NCBI RefSeq assembly: GCF_000744735.1
Contig: NZ_JQMM01000001.1
Coordinates: forward strand, 620,001-684,000
DNA length: 64,000 bases
From: Porticoccus hydrocarbonoclasticus MCTG13d
Lineage (GTDB): Bacteria; Pseudomonadota; Gammaproteobacteria; Pseudomonadales; Porticoccaceae
Direction: 5' to 3'
Positions 53,835-63,642 of this stretch are shown in pieces. The number at the start of each line of letters is the position of its first letter. Positions within the stretch are counted from its first letter, which is position 1. A program made the translations under genes and the position numbers. The notes under the pieces were generated by a model. That model was not told where the DNA came from. It worked only from the letters and a program-made list of their open reading frames with translations, and ran no database searches.

Positions 53835-55937
53835 TTAATTCTTGGTGCGATAAACGCGCTGCACCTGTTTCAAGTTGCGAATTTTACGCATCACATTGGC
53901 CAGGTGAATACGCCCTTTGACGTCAATCACCAGATCCACGACGCTGGAGTGGGCATCTCTCTCCTTGATGCTGATTTGCTGAATAGTAGCTTCGCTTTCG
54001 GAAATGCGTGCAGCGAGTGCGGCGATGATGCCCCGCTCGGAGGTCAATTCCACTTTGAACTCCACCGAAAAATCTCCCTTGACCCTGGGGGACCAGTTCA
54101 GCGCCATGCACTTTTCAACATTGGTGCGAATTTCATTAAGGTTTTTACAGGACTCACGGTGTACCACAAGGCCCCGGCCAGGGCTGAGATGGCCGAGAAT
54201 CGGGTCGCCGGGAATCGGGTGGCAGCAACGGGCATAACTGATGATAAGACCGTCGCTGGTATCAATCATGATGGGTGATTCAAATTCCTCGGGGACGTAA
54301 GTTTTACGCATTGAGGGTGGCGCCATCAGGTTGGCAACACCGTATGCAAGGCGGTTGCCGAGACCAATCTGCTCCAGAACTTCTTCAAAATTGGCGGCAC
54401 CGGTTTCAACCAGCAGACGCTTGATCCAGGATTTTCGAATATTTTTATAGTTGCTGCCAAAAGTCTCCAGTGCCCGGTCAAGCAGTCGTTTGCCCAGATC
54501 CACGGATTCTTCGTGCTGCTGATGTTTCAGGAAGTGGCGGATGGCACTGCGGGCTTTGGCCGTCACGACAAAATTCAGCCAGGAGGGATTGGGCTGCGCA
54601 TCCTTGGCGTTGATTATGGTCACTTTACAGCCGCTTTGCAGGGGTTCGGAGAGTGAAGTTAGTTGTCCGTTAATTTTGCTGGCTACACAGGTATTGCCCA
54701 CATTGGTATGAACTGCGTAGGCGAAGTCTACCGGTGTCGCCCCCGAGGGTAATGAAATAATCTGGCCGCCTGGCGTGAAGACATAGACCTCATCGGGAAA
54801 CAGGTCAGCTTTGACGTGTTCGATAAATTCCAGGGAATTCCCCGCCTTTTGCTGGATTTCCAGTAGTCCCTGTACCCAGCGACTGGTTCTGGGGTTTCCT
54901 TCTTCGCGTGACTTGTAAAGCCAGTGGGCAGCGATGCCGAAGTTGGCCATGGCGTCCATGTCCCGGGTTCTGATCTGTACTTCGATAGGCACCCCGTGCA
55001 TGCCGATCAATACCGTGTGCAAAGACTGGTAGCCATTTACCTTGGGGATGGCAACATAATCTTTAAACTCACCGGGTACCGGTTTGAACAGGTTGTGGAT
55101 GACGCCCAGCGTCCGATAACAGTCATCCACTGTCTCCACCACGATGCGAAAGGCAAAGACGTCCATGATATCGCGAAAGGATTTTCGTTTGGTTTTCATC
55201 TTCTGGTAGATACTCCAGAGATGCTTCTCGCGACCTGTGACCTCGGCAGAGATCAGCTCCTTGTCAAGACGAATTTCTATGCTGTCCTTGATTTCTTCAA
55301 CAATGTGCTTGCGATTGCCTCGAGCGGATTTGAGAGCCGCCCGCAGACGCTGATGGCGCATCGGGTACATCGCCGCAAAGCCGAGATCCTCAAACTCCAC
55401 ACGAATATCGTTGATCCCCAGTCGCTGGGCTATGGGGGCGTAAATATCCAGAGTCTCTCTGGCAATCCGCCGCCGTTTGGCTGCACTGAGTACCTTAAGG
55501 GTGCGCATGTTGTGGAGCCGGTCAGCCAGTTTTACCAGCATAACCCGGATATCCCGGGCCATGGCCAGGGTCATTTTCTGAAAGTTTTCTGCCTGCTGCT
55601 CGGCTCGGGAAGCAAACTCAATTTCAGTAAGCTTGCTCACGCCGTCCACCAGCTCAGCGACGGTGGAACCAAAGCGTCCGGCGAGGTCTTCCTTGCTGAC
55701 GCCGGTATCTTCAATGACATCGTGGAGCATGGCCGCCATCAGGCTTTCTGCATCGAGATGCATGTCTGCGAGAATATTGGCGACAGCGAGGGGGTGGCTG
55801 ATGTAAGGTTCGCCGCTCTGACGCAGCTGACCTTCGTGGCAGCCAGTCGCGAACTGATAGGCGTCGAGAATAGCCTGGACTTCTTGCTGTTCGAGGTAGG
55901 AGGAGAGCTTGTTGCTCAGTGCATCAACGGCTTGCAA
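53835..55937 (-). CDS. spoT: Bifunctional (p)ppGpp synthetase/hydrolase SpoT
   Basis: Stringent-response enzyme of 700 aa. HD hydrolase domain (about 1-190) with MLHDVIEDT (His72, Asp73), synthetase domain (about 230-350) with FRDIMDVFAFRIVVETVDDCY and NGYQSLHTVLIG, TGS (about 380-445), a zinc-finger-like CCHPIPGD segment and a C-terminal ACT domain. The start is a TTG at 55937, after GGGGGAAG, and matches homologue N-termini. Member of gmk-rpoZ-spoT-ridA. Confidence 0.96.
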   Translation of the reverse strand: MQAVDALSNKLSSYLEQQEVQAILDAYQFATGCHEGQLRQSGEPYISHPLAVANILADMHLDAESLMAAMLHDVIEDTGVSKEDLAGRFGSTVAELVDGVSKLTEIEFASRAEQQAENFQKMTLAMARDIRVMLVKLADRLHNMRTLKVLSAAKRRRIARETLDIYAPIAQRLGINDIRVEFEDLGFAAMYPMRHQRLRAALKSARGNRKHIVEEIKDSIEIRLDKELISAEVTGREKHLWSIYQKMKTKRKSFRDIMDVFAFRIVVETVDDCYRTLGVIHNLFKPVPGEFKDYVAIPKVNGYQSLHTVLIGMHGVPIEVQIRTRDMDAMANFGIAAHWLYKSREEGNPRTSRWVQGLLEIQQKAGNSLEFIEHVKADLFPDEVYVFTPGGQIISLPSGATPVDFAYAVHTNVGNTCVASKINGQLTSLSEPLQSGCKVTIINAKDAQPNPSWLNFVVTAKARSAIRHFLKHQQHEESVDLGKRLLDRALETFGSNYKNIRKSWIKRLLVETGAANFEEVLEQIGLGNRLAYGVANLMAPPSMRKTYVPEEFESPIMIDTSDGLIISYARCCHPIPGDPILGHLSPGRGLVVHRESCKNLNEIRTNVEKCMALNWSPRVKGDFSVEFKVELTSERGIIAALAARISESEATIQQISIKERDAHSSVVDLVIDVKGRIHLANVMRKIRNLKQVQRVYRTKN

Positions 55938-55956
55938 GGCTTCCCCCGGTCACGGT

Positions 55957-56244
55957 TTACTCGGTTTCAGGGGCTACCGGTAGCTCGGGAGCTGAGGTAT
56001 CTTCAAAATCACCATATTCCAACAGCATTTCTTCGGGTTCTTCTTTCTGCTTCAGAATACTTGCATCGATGAAACCCTCTTCAATTTCGCGCAATGCCAT
56101 GACGGTGGGTTTGTCATTTTCCCAGGGCAGATGTGGTTGCTTGCCACCGACAGCGAGCTGGCGTGCCCGCTTGGAGCTGACCATGACCAGTTCAAAGCGG
56201 TTCTCCACATGATCAAGGCAATCTTCGACAGTGATACGGGCCAT
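55957..56244 (-). CDS. rpoZ: RNA polymerase omega subunit
   Basis: Small RNA polymerase subunit, 95 aa, that helps assembly and forms part of ppGpp site 1. The [20 protein letters not shown] opening and the ARQLAVGG core are conserved, followed by an acidic tail. GGAA precedes the ATG. Between gmk and spoT, the standard linkage of omega with the ppGpp enzyme. Confidence 0.95.
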   Translation of the reverse strand: MARITVEDCLDHVENRFELVMVSSKRARQLAVGGKQPHLPWENDKPTVMALREIEEGFIDASILKQKEEPEEMLLEYGDFEDTSAPELPVAPETE

Positions 56245-56352
56245 ATTTGATTCCGTTTCTTTATTTAAGTGGGGTGTTATTGATTGACAATCTGTGTAGA
56301 CAAAAAGCCGCGGCTATGCCACGGCGACTTTCAGTTTACAAAATTGCGGGTA

Positions 56353-57039
<687 letters not shown>

Positions 57040-57147
57040 CTACAATAACGTAATCGCGCATCGACTGCATCAGAGAGACGGCGCTTTCATTGAATTATCG
57101 GCGGGTGTGTGACCAGTATCGCGGCATCAGGCCAAGAGAGCAGGTGC

Positions 57148-58011
57148 TTATTCAATATTCTGAATCTGCTCGCGCATCTGTTCGATCAGAACCTTCAGCT
57201 CGACTGCTGCGTTGGTGGTATCAGTGGCAATGGATTTTGAGGACAGGGTATTAGCTTCGCGGTTGAGTTCCTGCATGAGGAAGTCCAACCGCCGACCAAT
57301 CGGTTCCTGGCGTTGCAACACACGGCGGATTTCACCCAGGTGGGTATCCAGACGGTCCAGTTCTTCGTCCACATCGGCCCGTTGGGCAATCAACACCAGC
57401 TCCTGTTCCAATCGGTTCTGATCCAGACCGGTGCTCACCTCCTGCAGTCGGTCAACCAGTTTCTGGCGCTGGGCGGCCAGCAGTTCCGGCAATCGCGATC
57501 GCACGGTAGCCAGTTGCACGGCAATGCCGTCCAGTCGCTTTTCGACCAGTTCGCCGAGTTTTTCACCTTCCCGGCGACGGCCCTCCACCAGTTGATCCAG
57601 TGTCTCTTCAAACAATCGCAGCAGTGTGTTCTTGAGTTCTTCCCGGTCGATCTCTGGTTCACTGAGCACTCCCGGCCAGCGCAAGATGTCCAGCGGTGAG
57701 ATTTTTGCGGGATCAGCCATCAGGCGGGCCAGTTGTTCGCTGGCGGCAATATATTGTTCTGCCAATGGTTGATTGATGGCTACTTCACCGGATTGTTTGG
57801 CGATATTGAGTTGCAGGGTGCAGTCCACCTTGCCCCGTTGAAGGTGTTTTCGGGTCAGTTCGCGCAGGGTCACTTCAAGATCCCTGACAGTTTCCGGCAT
57901 TCTGAAACCGGTTTCCAGATAGCGGTGATTGACAGAGCGGATTTCCCAGGTGGCGGTGCCCCAGTGGCACTCGATACTGTGGCGGGCAAAGGCAGTCATA
58001 CTGCTGGGCAT
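57148..58011 (-). CDS. yicC: YicC family endoribonuclease-like protein
   Basis: 287 aa. Opens MPSSMTAFAR, with the conserved SVNHRYLETGFRMPE and the C-terminal FLMQELNREANTLSSKS that mark the YicC family, recently associated with RNA cleavage. A long helical, probably coiled-coil middle lies between. GGAG precedes the ATG. Divergent from rph, the usual pairing. Confidence 0.92.
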   Translation of the reverse strand: MPSSMTAFARHSIECHWGTATWEIRSVNHRYLETGFRMPETVRDLEVTLRELTRKHLQRGKVDCTLQLNIAKQSGEVAINQPLAEQYIAASEQLARLMADPAKISPLDILRWPGVLSEPEIDREELKNTLLRLFEETLDQLVEGRRREGEKLGELVEKRLDGIAVQLATVRSRLPELLAAQRQKLVDRLQEVSTGLDQNRLEQELVLIAQRADVDEELDRLDTHLGEIRRVLQRQEPIGRRLDFLMQELNREANTLSSKSIATDTTNAAVELKVLIEQMREQIQNIE

Positions 58012-58131
58012 GGGAATCTCCGGGAGAAGGGTGGAATTGACGACCTATGGTAACACGGGGCCACATACGGTCGATAATTCGGTTAGAATGCCAGCCTCTT
58101 CTCTACTTCAAAATACTACAGGAATTTTTCC

Positions 58132-58860
58132 ATGTCCCGACCCAGTGGCCGTCGTCCCGAGCAGCTCCGCGCTGTAAAACTCACCCGCAGTTACACTCGG
58201 CATGCAGAGGGATCTGTGTTGGTGGAGTTTGGTGAAACCAAAGTCATTTGTACCGCCAGTGTCGAGTCCTCTGTGCCACGTTTCCTGCGCGGCAAGGGAC
58301 AGGGTTGGGTGACCGCTGAATACGGCATGCTGCCCCGTTCCACCGGTGAGCGTATGGCTCGTGAGGCATCGAGGGGGCGTCAGGGTGGCAGAACCCTTGA
58401 AATCCAGCGTCTGATCGGTCGCTCACTGCGGGCGGCCATGGATTTGAAGGCGCTGGGTGAGCATACCATTACGGTGGACTGTGATGTGATCCAGGCCGAC
58501 GGTGGCACCCGTACCGCCTCCATCACAGGTGCCTGTGTCGCGCTTGCCGATGCGGTTAGTCACTTGCAGGAGCGCGGTAAAATCAAGACCAATCCCCTCA
58601 CCAACATGGTGGCGTCGGTTTCGGTAGGCATTTATCAGGGGGTGCCGGTACTGGATCTTGATTACGCAGAAGATTCGACGGCTGAGACAGACATGAATGT
58701 GGTCATGAACAGCAGTGGTGGTTTTATCGAAATTCAGGGCACGGCTGAGGCGGCACCGTTTACCGAAGGAGAACTGCAGGCAATGATGGTGCTGGCCAAG
58801 CACGGTATTGCCGATTTGGTCAGGGTGCAGAAAATGGCGCTGGCAAACCCAGGCGGTTAA
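58132..58860 (+). CDS. rph: Ribonuclease PH
   Basis: Phosphate-dependent 3' exoribonuclease trimming tRNA 3' ends; 242 aa. [11 protein letters not shown], the phosphate-binding [21 protein letters not shown] and the active-site [16 protein letters not shown] are all present, so the enzyme should be active. AGGAA before the ATG. Its stop overlaps the convergent yggU stop by 4 nt. Confidence 0.97.
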   Translation: MSRPSGRRPEQLRAVKLTRSYTRHAEGSVLVEFGETKVICTASVESSVPRFLRGKGQGWVTAEYGMLPRSTGERMAREASRGRQGGRTLEIQRLIGRSLRAAMDLKALGEHTITVDCDVIQADGGTRTASITGACVALADAVSHLQERGKIKTNPLTNMVASVSVGIYQGVPVLDLDYAEDSTAETDMNVVMNSSGGFIEIQGTAEAAPFTEGELQAMMVLAKHGIADLVRVQKMALANPGG

Positions 58861-59156
58861 ATCTCTGGCCGCTCAATAGCTGCCCCGTCGGGCAGCCGGG
58901 TCGGGCTTTCAATCCGCAATGTTTTTTGTCTGCCGATCTCTCCCTGCAGCAGGCTGACGGCAGATTTGGGCGTGCCGAACCAGCGACTGACCAATGCAAT
59001 CAAATGCTGGTTGGCCTTGCCCTCAACCGGCGGTGCGGTGATCCGGATTTTCAGACGCTCTCCCTGCAACCCGACAATTTCATCTTTGGACGCACGTGGT
59101 TGCAGCTGGCAGCGCAATAGCAAGGAGCCCTCCTGCCACCGGTAGTGTTTTCCCAT
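58857..59156 (-). CDS. yggU: DUF167/YggU family protein
   Basis: 99-aa small protein of unknown function. The start ATG at 59156 overlaps the yggT stop by 1 nt (TGATG), showing translational coupling; the frame remains open upstream only because it runs through yggT. Conserved DUF167 features are [22 protein letters not shown] read in two parts, [16 protein letters not shown] and the [11 protein letters not shown] strand. Last gene of yggS-proC-yggT-yggU. Confidence 0.9.
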   Translation of the reverse strand: MGKHYRWQEGSLLLRCQLQPRASKDEIVGLQGERLKIRITAPPVEGKANQHLIALVSRWFGTPKSAVSLLQGEIGRQKTLRIESPTRLPDGAAIERPEI

Positions 59157-59743
59157 CAGATACCGGGCACAAGGCCGGATGGCACCTGCAGTGACCTGGC
59201 GGCACCGTGCACAAAAATCTGCAGCATATTGATCACCAGAAACATGAAAATGGGCGACAGATCCAGTCCGCCCAGCGGAGGGATAATCCGCTGAAAGGGT
59301 GCCATAACGGGACGAATCAACTGGTTTAGCAGTGTCAGCGCGGGGTGATTGCTCTGTGGTGCCACCCAGCTGACGATAATGACGATCAGCAGACCGTAGA
59401 GATACAGGTTCAGCACCAGATAAATGGCGCCCACCGCGCCCCAGGCCAGGGCCGACAGAATGTTCATCATGCCCAGGCCGTTGATCGAAGCGGTAAGCTG
59501 AATTACCAGCCATTGGCATAGTAGCGCCAGCACGATGCTGGCCAGATCGAAATGCCGGTAGGTGGGAAACAACTTGCGCAGGGGTTTGCTGGGCAAATGG
59601 GTGGCCTTCACCAGAAACTGGGAAATCGGATTGTAGAAGTCGGCATGGGAGAGCTGGAGGAGAAAGCGCAGCATCACCACCGCCAAGTAAAAGCTGCCGA
59701 GGGATTGAACCAGAAAAGTGCCGGCTTGGGTAAATGTACTCAT
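59156..59743 (-). CDS. yggT: YggT family membrane protein
   Basis: 195-aa integral membrane protein with two YggT domains, each with a helix pair; the repeated RFLLQLSHADFYNPISQFLVK and SNHPALTLLNQLIRPV segments followed by proline-rich amphipathic stretches are typical. Function uncertain; homologues are linked to osmotic or chloroplast/cell-division membrane organisation. AAGG precedes the ATG; 22 bp after proC. Confidence 0.92.
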   Translation of the reverse strand: MSTFTQAGTFLVQSLGSFYLAVVMLRFLLQLSHADFYNPISQFLVKATHLPSKPLRKLFPTYRHFDLASIVLALLCQWLVIQLTASINGLGMMNILSALAWGAVGAIYLVLNLYLYGLLIVIIVSWVAPQSNHPALTLLNQLIRPVMAPFQRIIPPLGGLDLSPIFMFLVINMLQIFVHGAARSLQVPSGLVPGI

Positions 59744-59765
59744 ACGTTGCCTTGTTTTTTGACGG

Positions 59766-60587
59766 TTAGTTTGCCAGTTCGTCGGCCATCTCTGCTGCGC
59801 GTTTCACGGCGCTATTCATTGCCTCACGAAACAGTGTTTTCAGATTGCCGGCTTCGAAAGCCTCTATAGCGCGCTCCGTCGTGCCGCCGGGGGAGCTGAC
59901 CCGCCGCCTCAATTCGGCGGCATCAACATCGCTGCTGACGGCCATTTTTGCCGCCCCAAGGGCAGTTTGCAAGGTGAGCTGCCGCGAAAGTTCCGGCGAC
60001 AGTCCGAGCTCTTCGCCGATTTCCTGCATGATTTCCATGATCAGGAAGTAATAGGCGGGACCACTGCCTGAAACCGCGGTCACGGCGTCAATCTCTGCCT
60101 CTGTCTGCAACCAGCACGACGTCCCCACGGCATTGAGAATATCACTGGTGAGCTGTTTTTGATCGTCGGACACCTGCCCGTTGGCAAACAGGCCGGCGGC
60201 ACCGGTCTGAACCAGTGATGGCGTGTTGGGCATGCAGCGAACAATCGGCAGGTCGGCACTCAGCCATTGCTCCAGTGACGCCATGGATATCCCCGCTGCA
60301 ATCGAAATAATCAGAGGTCGGTGACCCAGAGCGCCGGTGATTGTTTCGGTCACGGTTTTCATGACCTGTGGTTTTACGGCCAGCAGAATGACCTCGGCTT
60401 TGGCTGCAGCGGCCATGTTATCGGTTGAGGTTTGAACGCCGAAGGTGCTGGCCAATTGCTGGCGGTTGGCCTCCAGTGGGTCAGTGGCGGTAATGGCGTC
60501 TGCCGGATAGCCTTTGGCGATGAGGCCACCAATCAGGCTGTTGGCCATATTGCCGCCACCGATGAAAGTCAGTGTGGGTTTGTTCAC
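59766..60587 (-). CDS. proC: Pyrroline-5-carboxylate reductase
   Basis: Last step of proline synthesis; 273 aa. NAD(P) loop FIGGGNMANSLIGGL (about 8-22), substrate-binding VRCMPNTPSLVQTGAAGL, and the C-terminal signature SPGGTTERAIEAFE. The start is GTG at 60587 with GAGGAA 7 nt upstream. Between yggS and yggT, 32 bp after yggS. Confidence 0.97.
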   Translation of the reverse strand: MNKPTLTFIGGGNMANSLIGGLIAKGYPADAITATDPLEANRQQLASTFGVQTSTDNMAAAAKAEVILLAVKPQVMKTVTETITGALGHRPLIISIAAGISMASLEQWLSADLPIVRCMPNTPSLVQTGAAGLFANGQVSDDQKQLTSDILNAVGTSCWLQTEAEIDAVTAVSGSGPAYYFLIMEIMQEIGEELGLSPELSRQLTLQTALGAAKMAVSSDVDAAELRRRVSSPGGTTERAIEAFEAGNLKTLFREAMNSAVKRAAEMADELAN

Positions 60588-60619
60588 AGATGTTTCCTCA
60601 ATCGAAAGGTTGTGGATGG

Positions 60620-61321
60620 TTACCCAGGGGTTTGCCGGGGACCAAAAATGGCTGTGCCAATACGCACGATGGTGGATCCCTCAAGAATGGCCGCCTCAAG
60701 GTCATCCGACATGCCCATTGAGAGTGTATCCAATCTGGCGAGCCGGGAGGAGTCCCGAAGCGTGTTCAGCTGTGCTGCCAGTTGGGCAAAGGCAATTCGT
60801 TGTCGTTGCAAGTCGGGTTGACTGCGCGGGATGCACATCAATCCGCGGAGATTAAGGTGAGGCAATTCAATGATTTTTTCTGCCAGGGTTGGCAGCGCTG
60901 CCACCGCGATGCCGGACTTGCTTACCTCGCTGTCGATATTCACCTGCAGGCAGACATTCAGGGGCCCCCGGGTTGCGGGGCGCTGGGTATTGAGACGTTC
61001 TGCCACACGGTACCGATCAACGCTGTGCACCCAATCAAATTGTTCTGCCACTTTTCGGGTTTTGTTTGACTGCAGTGGCCCGATGAAATGCCAGCAGATA
61101 TCGGTCAGGTCCGCCAGTGCCCGCTGCTTCTCCAGCGCCTCCTGGAGATAGTTTTCGCCGAAGTGGCGCTGACCCAGCTCATAGGCTGTACGGATTGCGG
61201 TAGCGGGCTGGCCCTTGCTGACCGCAAGCAGTTGGATTTTATCCGCATCGCGGCCTGTCCGGTCAGCGATTTGTTGAATCTGTCGGTGAAGTCGGTTGAG
61301 ATTGTCGGCTATATTATGCAT
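60620..61321 (-). CDS. yggS: PLP-binding homeostasis protein YggS
   Basis: Conserved alanine-racemase-fold protein that buffers PLP; 233 aa (E. coli 234) from ATG 61321. The PLP lysine is in LLAVSKGQPA (about 38-47), with HFGENYLQEA, WHFIGPLQSNK and LSMGMSDDLEAAI following. An extended start at 61345 uses a non-ATG codon without a ribosome site. First gene of the yggS-proC-yggT-yggU group, divergent from pilT. Confidence 0.95.
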   Translation of the reverse strand: MHNIADNLNRLHRQIQQIADRTGRDADKIQLLAVSKGQPATAIRTAYELGQRHFGENYLQEALEKQRALADLTDICWHFIGPLQSNKTRKVAEQFDWVHSVDRYRVAERLNTQRPATRGPLNVCLQVNIDSEVSKSGIAVAALPTLAEKIIELPHLNLRGLMCIPRSQPDLQRQRIAFAQLAAQLNTLRDSSRLARLDTLSMGMSDDLEAAILEGSTIVRIGTAIFGPRQTPG

Positions 61322-61392
61322 ATACTTGTCATTGGCCGGCAGCACGGCTTTCAGTAGAGCAGTAGATTAACCCAGAATAACAGGATTAACGC

Positions 61393-62427
61393 ATGGATAT
61401 TACGGAACTGCTGGCTTTTAGCGTAAAACAGGGTTCGTCAGATTTGCACCTTTCAGGTGGTCTGCCCCCGATGATCAGGATCGATGGTGATATGCGGCGG
61501 GTGAATCTCCCGCCCATGCAGCACAAGGAGGTCCACCAGTTAATCTACGACATCATGAACGACAAACAGCGCCGCGATTATGAAGAGTTTCTGGAGACAG
61601 ATTTCTCGTTTGAGGTGCCTGGTGTCGCTCGCTTCCGGGTCAATGCGTTTAATCAAAACAGGGGGGCTGCGGGGGTATTTCGTACCATTCCCTCCCGGGT
61701 GCTGACGCTGGAGGATCTGGGGCTGGGACAGGTGTTCCGCAATCTCGCAATGCTGCCACGGGGACTGGTACTGGTCACTGGGCCGACGGGCTCGGGCAAG
61801 TCCACGACGCTGGCTGCAATGATGGATTACGTCAATGAGAACCGCTATCAGCACATCCTCACCATTGAAGACCCCATCGAATTTGTTCACGAAAGTAAAA
61901 AGTGTCTGGTTAACCAACGGGAAGTCCACCGAGACACCCACGGCTTCAGCGAGGCACTACGGTCTGCTCTGCGAGAAGATCCCGATATTATTCTGGTGGG
62001 CGAAATGCGTGATCTGGAGACGATTCGGCTCGCGTTGACGGCAGCGGAAACCGGCCACCTTGTGTTTGGCACACTCCATACTACCTCGGCAGCAAAAACC
62101 ATCGACCGTATTGTGGATGTGTTTCCGGCGGCTGAAAAATCCATGGTGCGGGCCATGCTGTCCGAATCACTGCAGGCGGTCATTTCGCAAACGCTGATGA
62201 AAAAGATTGGCGGCGGTCGTATCGCTTCTCACGAAATCATGATTGGCACACCCGCAATCCGCAATCTGATTCGCGAGGAAAAAATTGCCCAGATGTACTC
62301 CGCCATACAGACAGGAGCATCACACGGCATGCAAACCATGGATCAGAATCTACACAGGCTGGTAGCCCAGAAAGTAATCACCCGCGAGACAGCCCGCGAA
62401 AAAGCCAAAATACCGGATGAGTTCTAG
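61393..62427 (+). CDS. pilT: Type IV pilus retraction ATPase PilT
   Basis: Hexameric cytoplasmic ATPase that retracts type IV pili for twitching and DNA uptake; 344 aa. Walker A GPTGSGKST (130-138), Asp box DPIEFVHESK, Walker B EDPDIILVGEMRD, His box AAETGHLVFGTLH and the C-terminal AIRNLIREEK motif needed for retraction. AGGA precedes the ATG. pilU follows after 66 bp. Together with dprA at the left end, the organism has some elements of a transformation apparatus. Confidence 0.97.
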   Translation: MDITELLAFSVKQGSSDLHLSGGLPPMIRIDGDMRRVNLPPMQHKEVHQLIYDIMNDKQRRDYEEFLETDFSFEVPGVARFRVNAFNQNRGAAGVFRTIPSRVLTLEDLGLGQVFRNLAMLPRGLVLVTGPTGSGKSTTLAAMMDYVNENRYQHILTIEDPIEFVHESKKCLVNQREVHRDTHGFSEALRSALREDPDIILVGEMRDLETIRLALTAAETGHLVFGTLHTTSAAKTIDRIVDVFPAAEKSMVRAMLSESLQAVISQTLMKKIGGGRIASHEIMIGTPAIRNLIREEKIAQMYSAIQTGASHGMQTMDQNLHRLVAQKVITRETAREKAKIPDEF

Positions 62428-62493
62428 TTTGATTTGCCGGTGTTAACTGCCTGAGCTGTTGGAAAAGACAGCATTTGAGTTGCGGAGAATATA

Positions 62494-63636
62494 ATGGATT
62501 TTGATGTACTACTTAAGTTGATGGTGGAAAAAGGGGCTTCAGACCTGTTTATTACTGCCGCTGTAGCTCCCAGTATCAAGATCAACGGCACGATTGTACC
62601 GGTGGGCAAAACGCCGCTGTCGCCAGAACAGTCTCATCAAGTGGTTGAAAGTATCATGGATGAGAAGCAGCGGCTTGAGTTTCGTGAAAAGAAAGAACTC
62701 AATTTTGCCATTGGCCGCCAAGGGGTGGGTCGTTTCAGGGTTAGTGCCTTCTTCCAGCGCAACGAAGCGGGCATGGTGCTCCGTCGGATTGAAACTATTA
62801 TCCCCACAGTGGAAGAGCTGTTATTGCCACCAATTTTGAATGATCTGGTGATGACCAAGCGCGGTATCATTATCTTTGTGGGTGCTACCGGTACCGGTAA
62901 GTCCACTTCCCTGGCGGCAATGGTTGGCCATCGCAATCGCAATAGTCGTGGTCATATTATTACCGTTGAGGATCCTATCGAGTTCGTACACCGCCATGAA
63001 AGCTGCATTGTTACCCAGCGGGAAGTTGGCATCGATACGGAGTCTTTTGAGGTTGCTTTGCGCAATACCCTTCGCCAGGCACCGGATGTAATTCTGATCG
63101 GCGAGATACGGACCCGTGAGACGATGGAGCATGCGATTACCTTTGCCGAAACCGGTCACCTGGTACTGGCCACCCTGCACGCCAACAATGCCAACCAGGC
63201 ACTGGACAGAATCCTGCACTTTTTTCCTGCTGAGCGTCACGGCCAGTTATGGATGGATTTGTCGCTCAATATGCGGGCTCTGATTGCCCAGCAACTGATC
63301 CCTCTGGCCGATGGTAGTGGCCGCCGCGCCGCCATTGAAATCCTGATTAACACACCGTTGGTGGGTGATCTGATCCGCAAGGGTGAGGTTCACAAGCTGA
63401 AAGAGTTGATGACGCGCTCCACCGAACAGGGAATGCAGACCTTTGATCAGGCGCTTTATGCCCTTTATGACGAAGGTTTGATCACCTATGAGGATGCCAT
63501 GACCTACGCTGATTCGAAGAATGATTTGCGCCTGCTCATTAAACTCCAGTCAGAAACCGATGCCAGTTACCTGTCCAATGCTGCTGACGAGTTGCAGGTA
63601 GAGGAAGATAGCAATGACCATATCAATCGTTTCTGA
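62494..63636 (+). CDS. pilU: PilT-dependent retraction ATPase PilU
   Basis: PilT paralogue of 380 aa that supports retraction only together with PilT. Walker A GATGTGKST (130-138), VEDPIEFVHRHES, DVILIGEIRTRETM and TFAETGHLVLATLHANN are intact; the longer, acidic C-terminal tail distinguishes it from PilT. GGAG precedes the ATG. It is convergent with ruvX, with 6 bp between. Confidence 0.96.
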   Translation: MDFDVLLKLMVEKGASDLFITAAVAPSIKINGTIVPVGKTPLSPEQSHQVVESIMDEKQRLEFREKKELNFAIGRQGVGRFRVSAFFQRNEAGMVLRRIETIIPTVEELLLPPILNDLVMTKRGIIIFVGATGTGKSTSLAAMVGHRNRNSRGHIITVEDPIEFVHRHESCIVTQREVGIDTESFEVALRNTLRQAPDVILIGEIRTRETMEHAITFAETGHLVLATLHANNANQALDRILHFFPAERHGQLWMDLSLNMRALIAQQLIPLADGSGRRAAIEILINTPLVGDLIRKGEVHKLKELMTRSTEQGMQTFDQALYALYDEGLITYEDAMTYADSKNDLRLLIKLQSETDASYLSNAADELQVEEDSNDHINRF

Positions 63637-63642
63637 CTTGTA

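Noticed and set aside
54924-56072. Long open frame of 382 codons on the + strand opposite spoT
   Set aside because: It is the complement of spoT and the rpoZ end, with no ribosome site or recognisable domain; spoT has full domain structure on the other strand.
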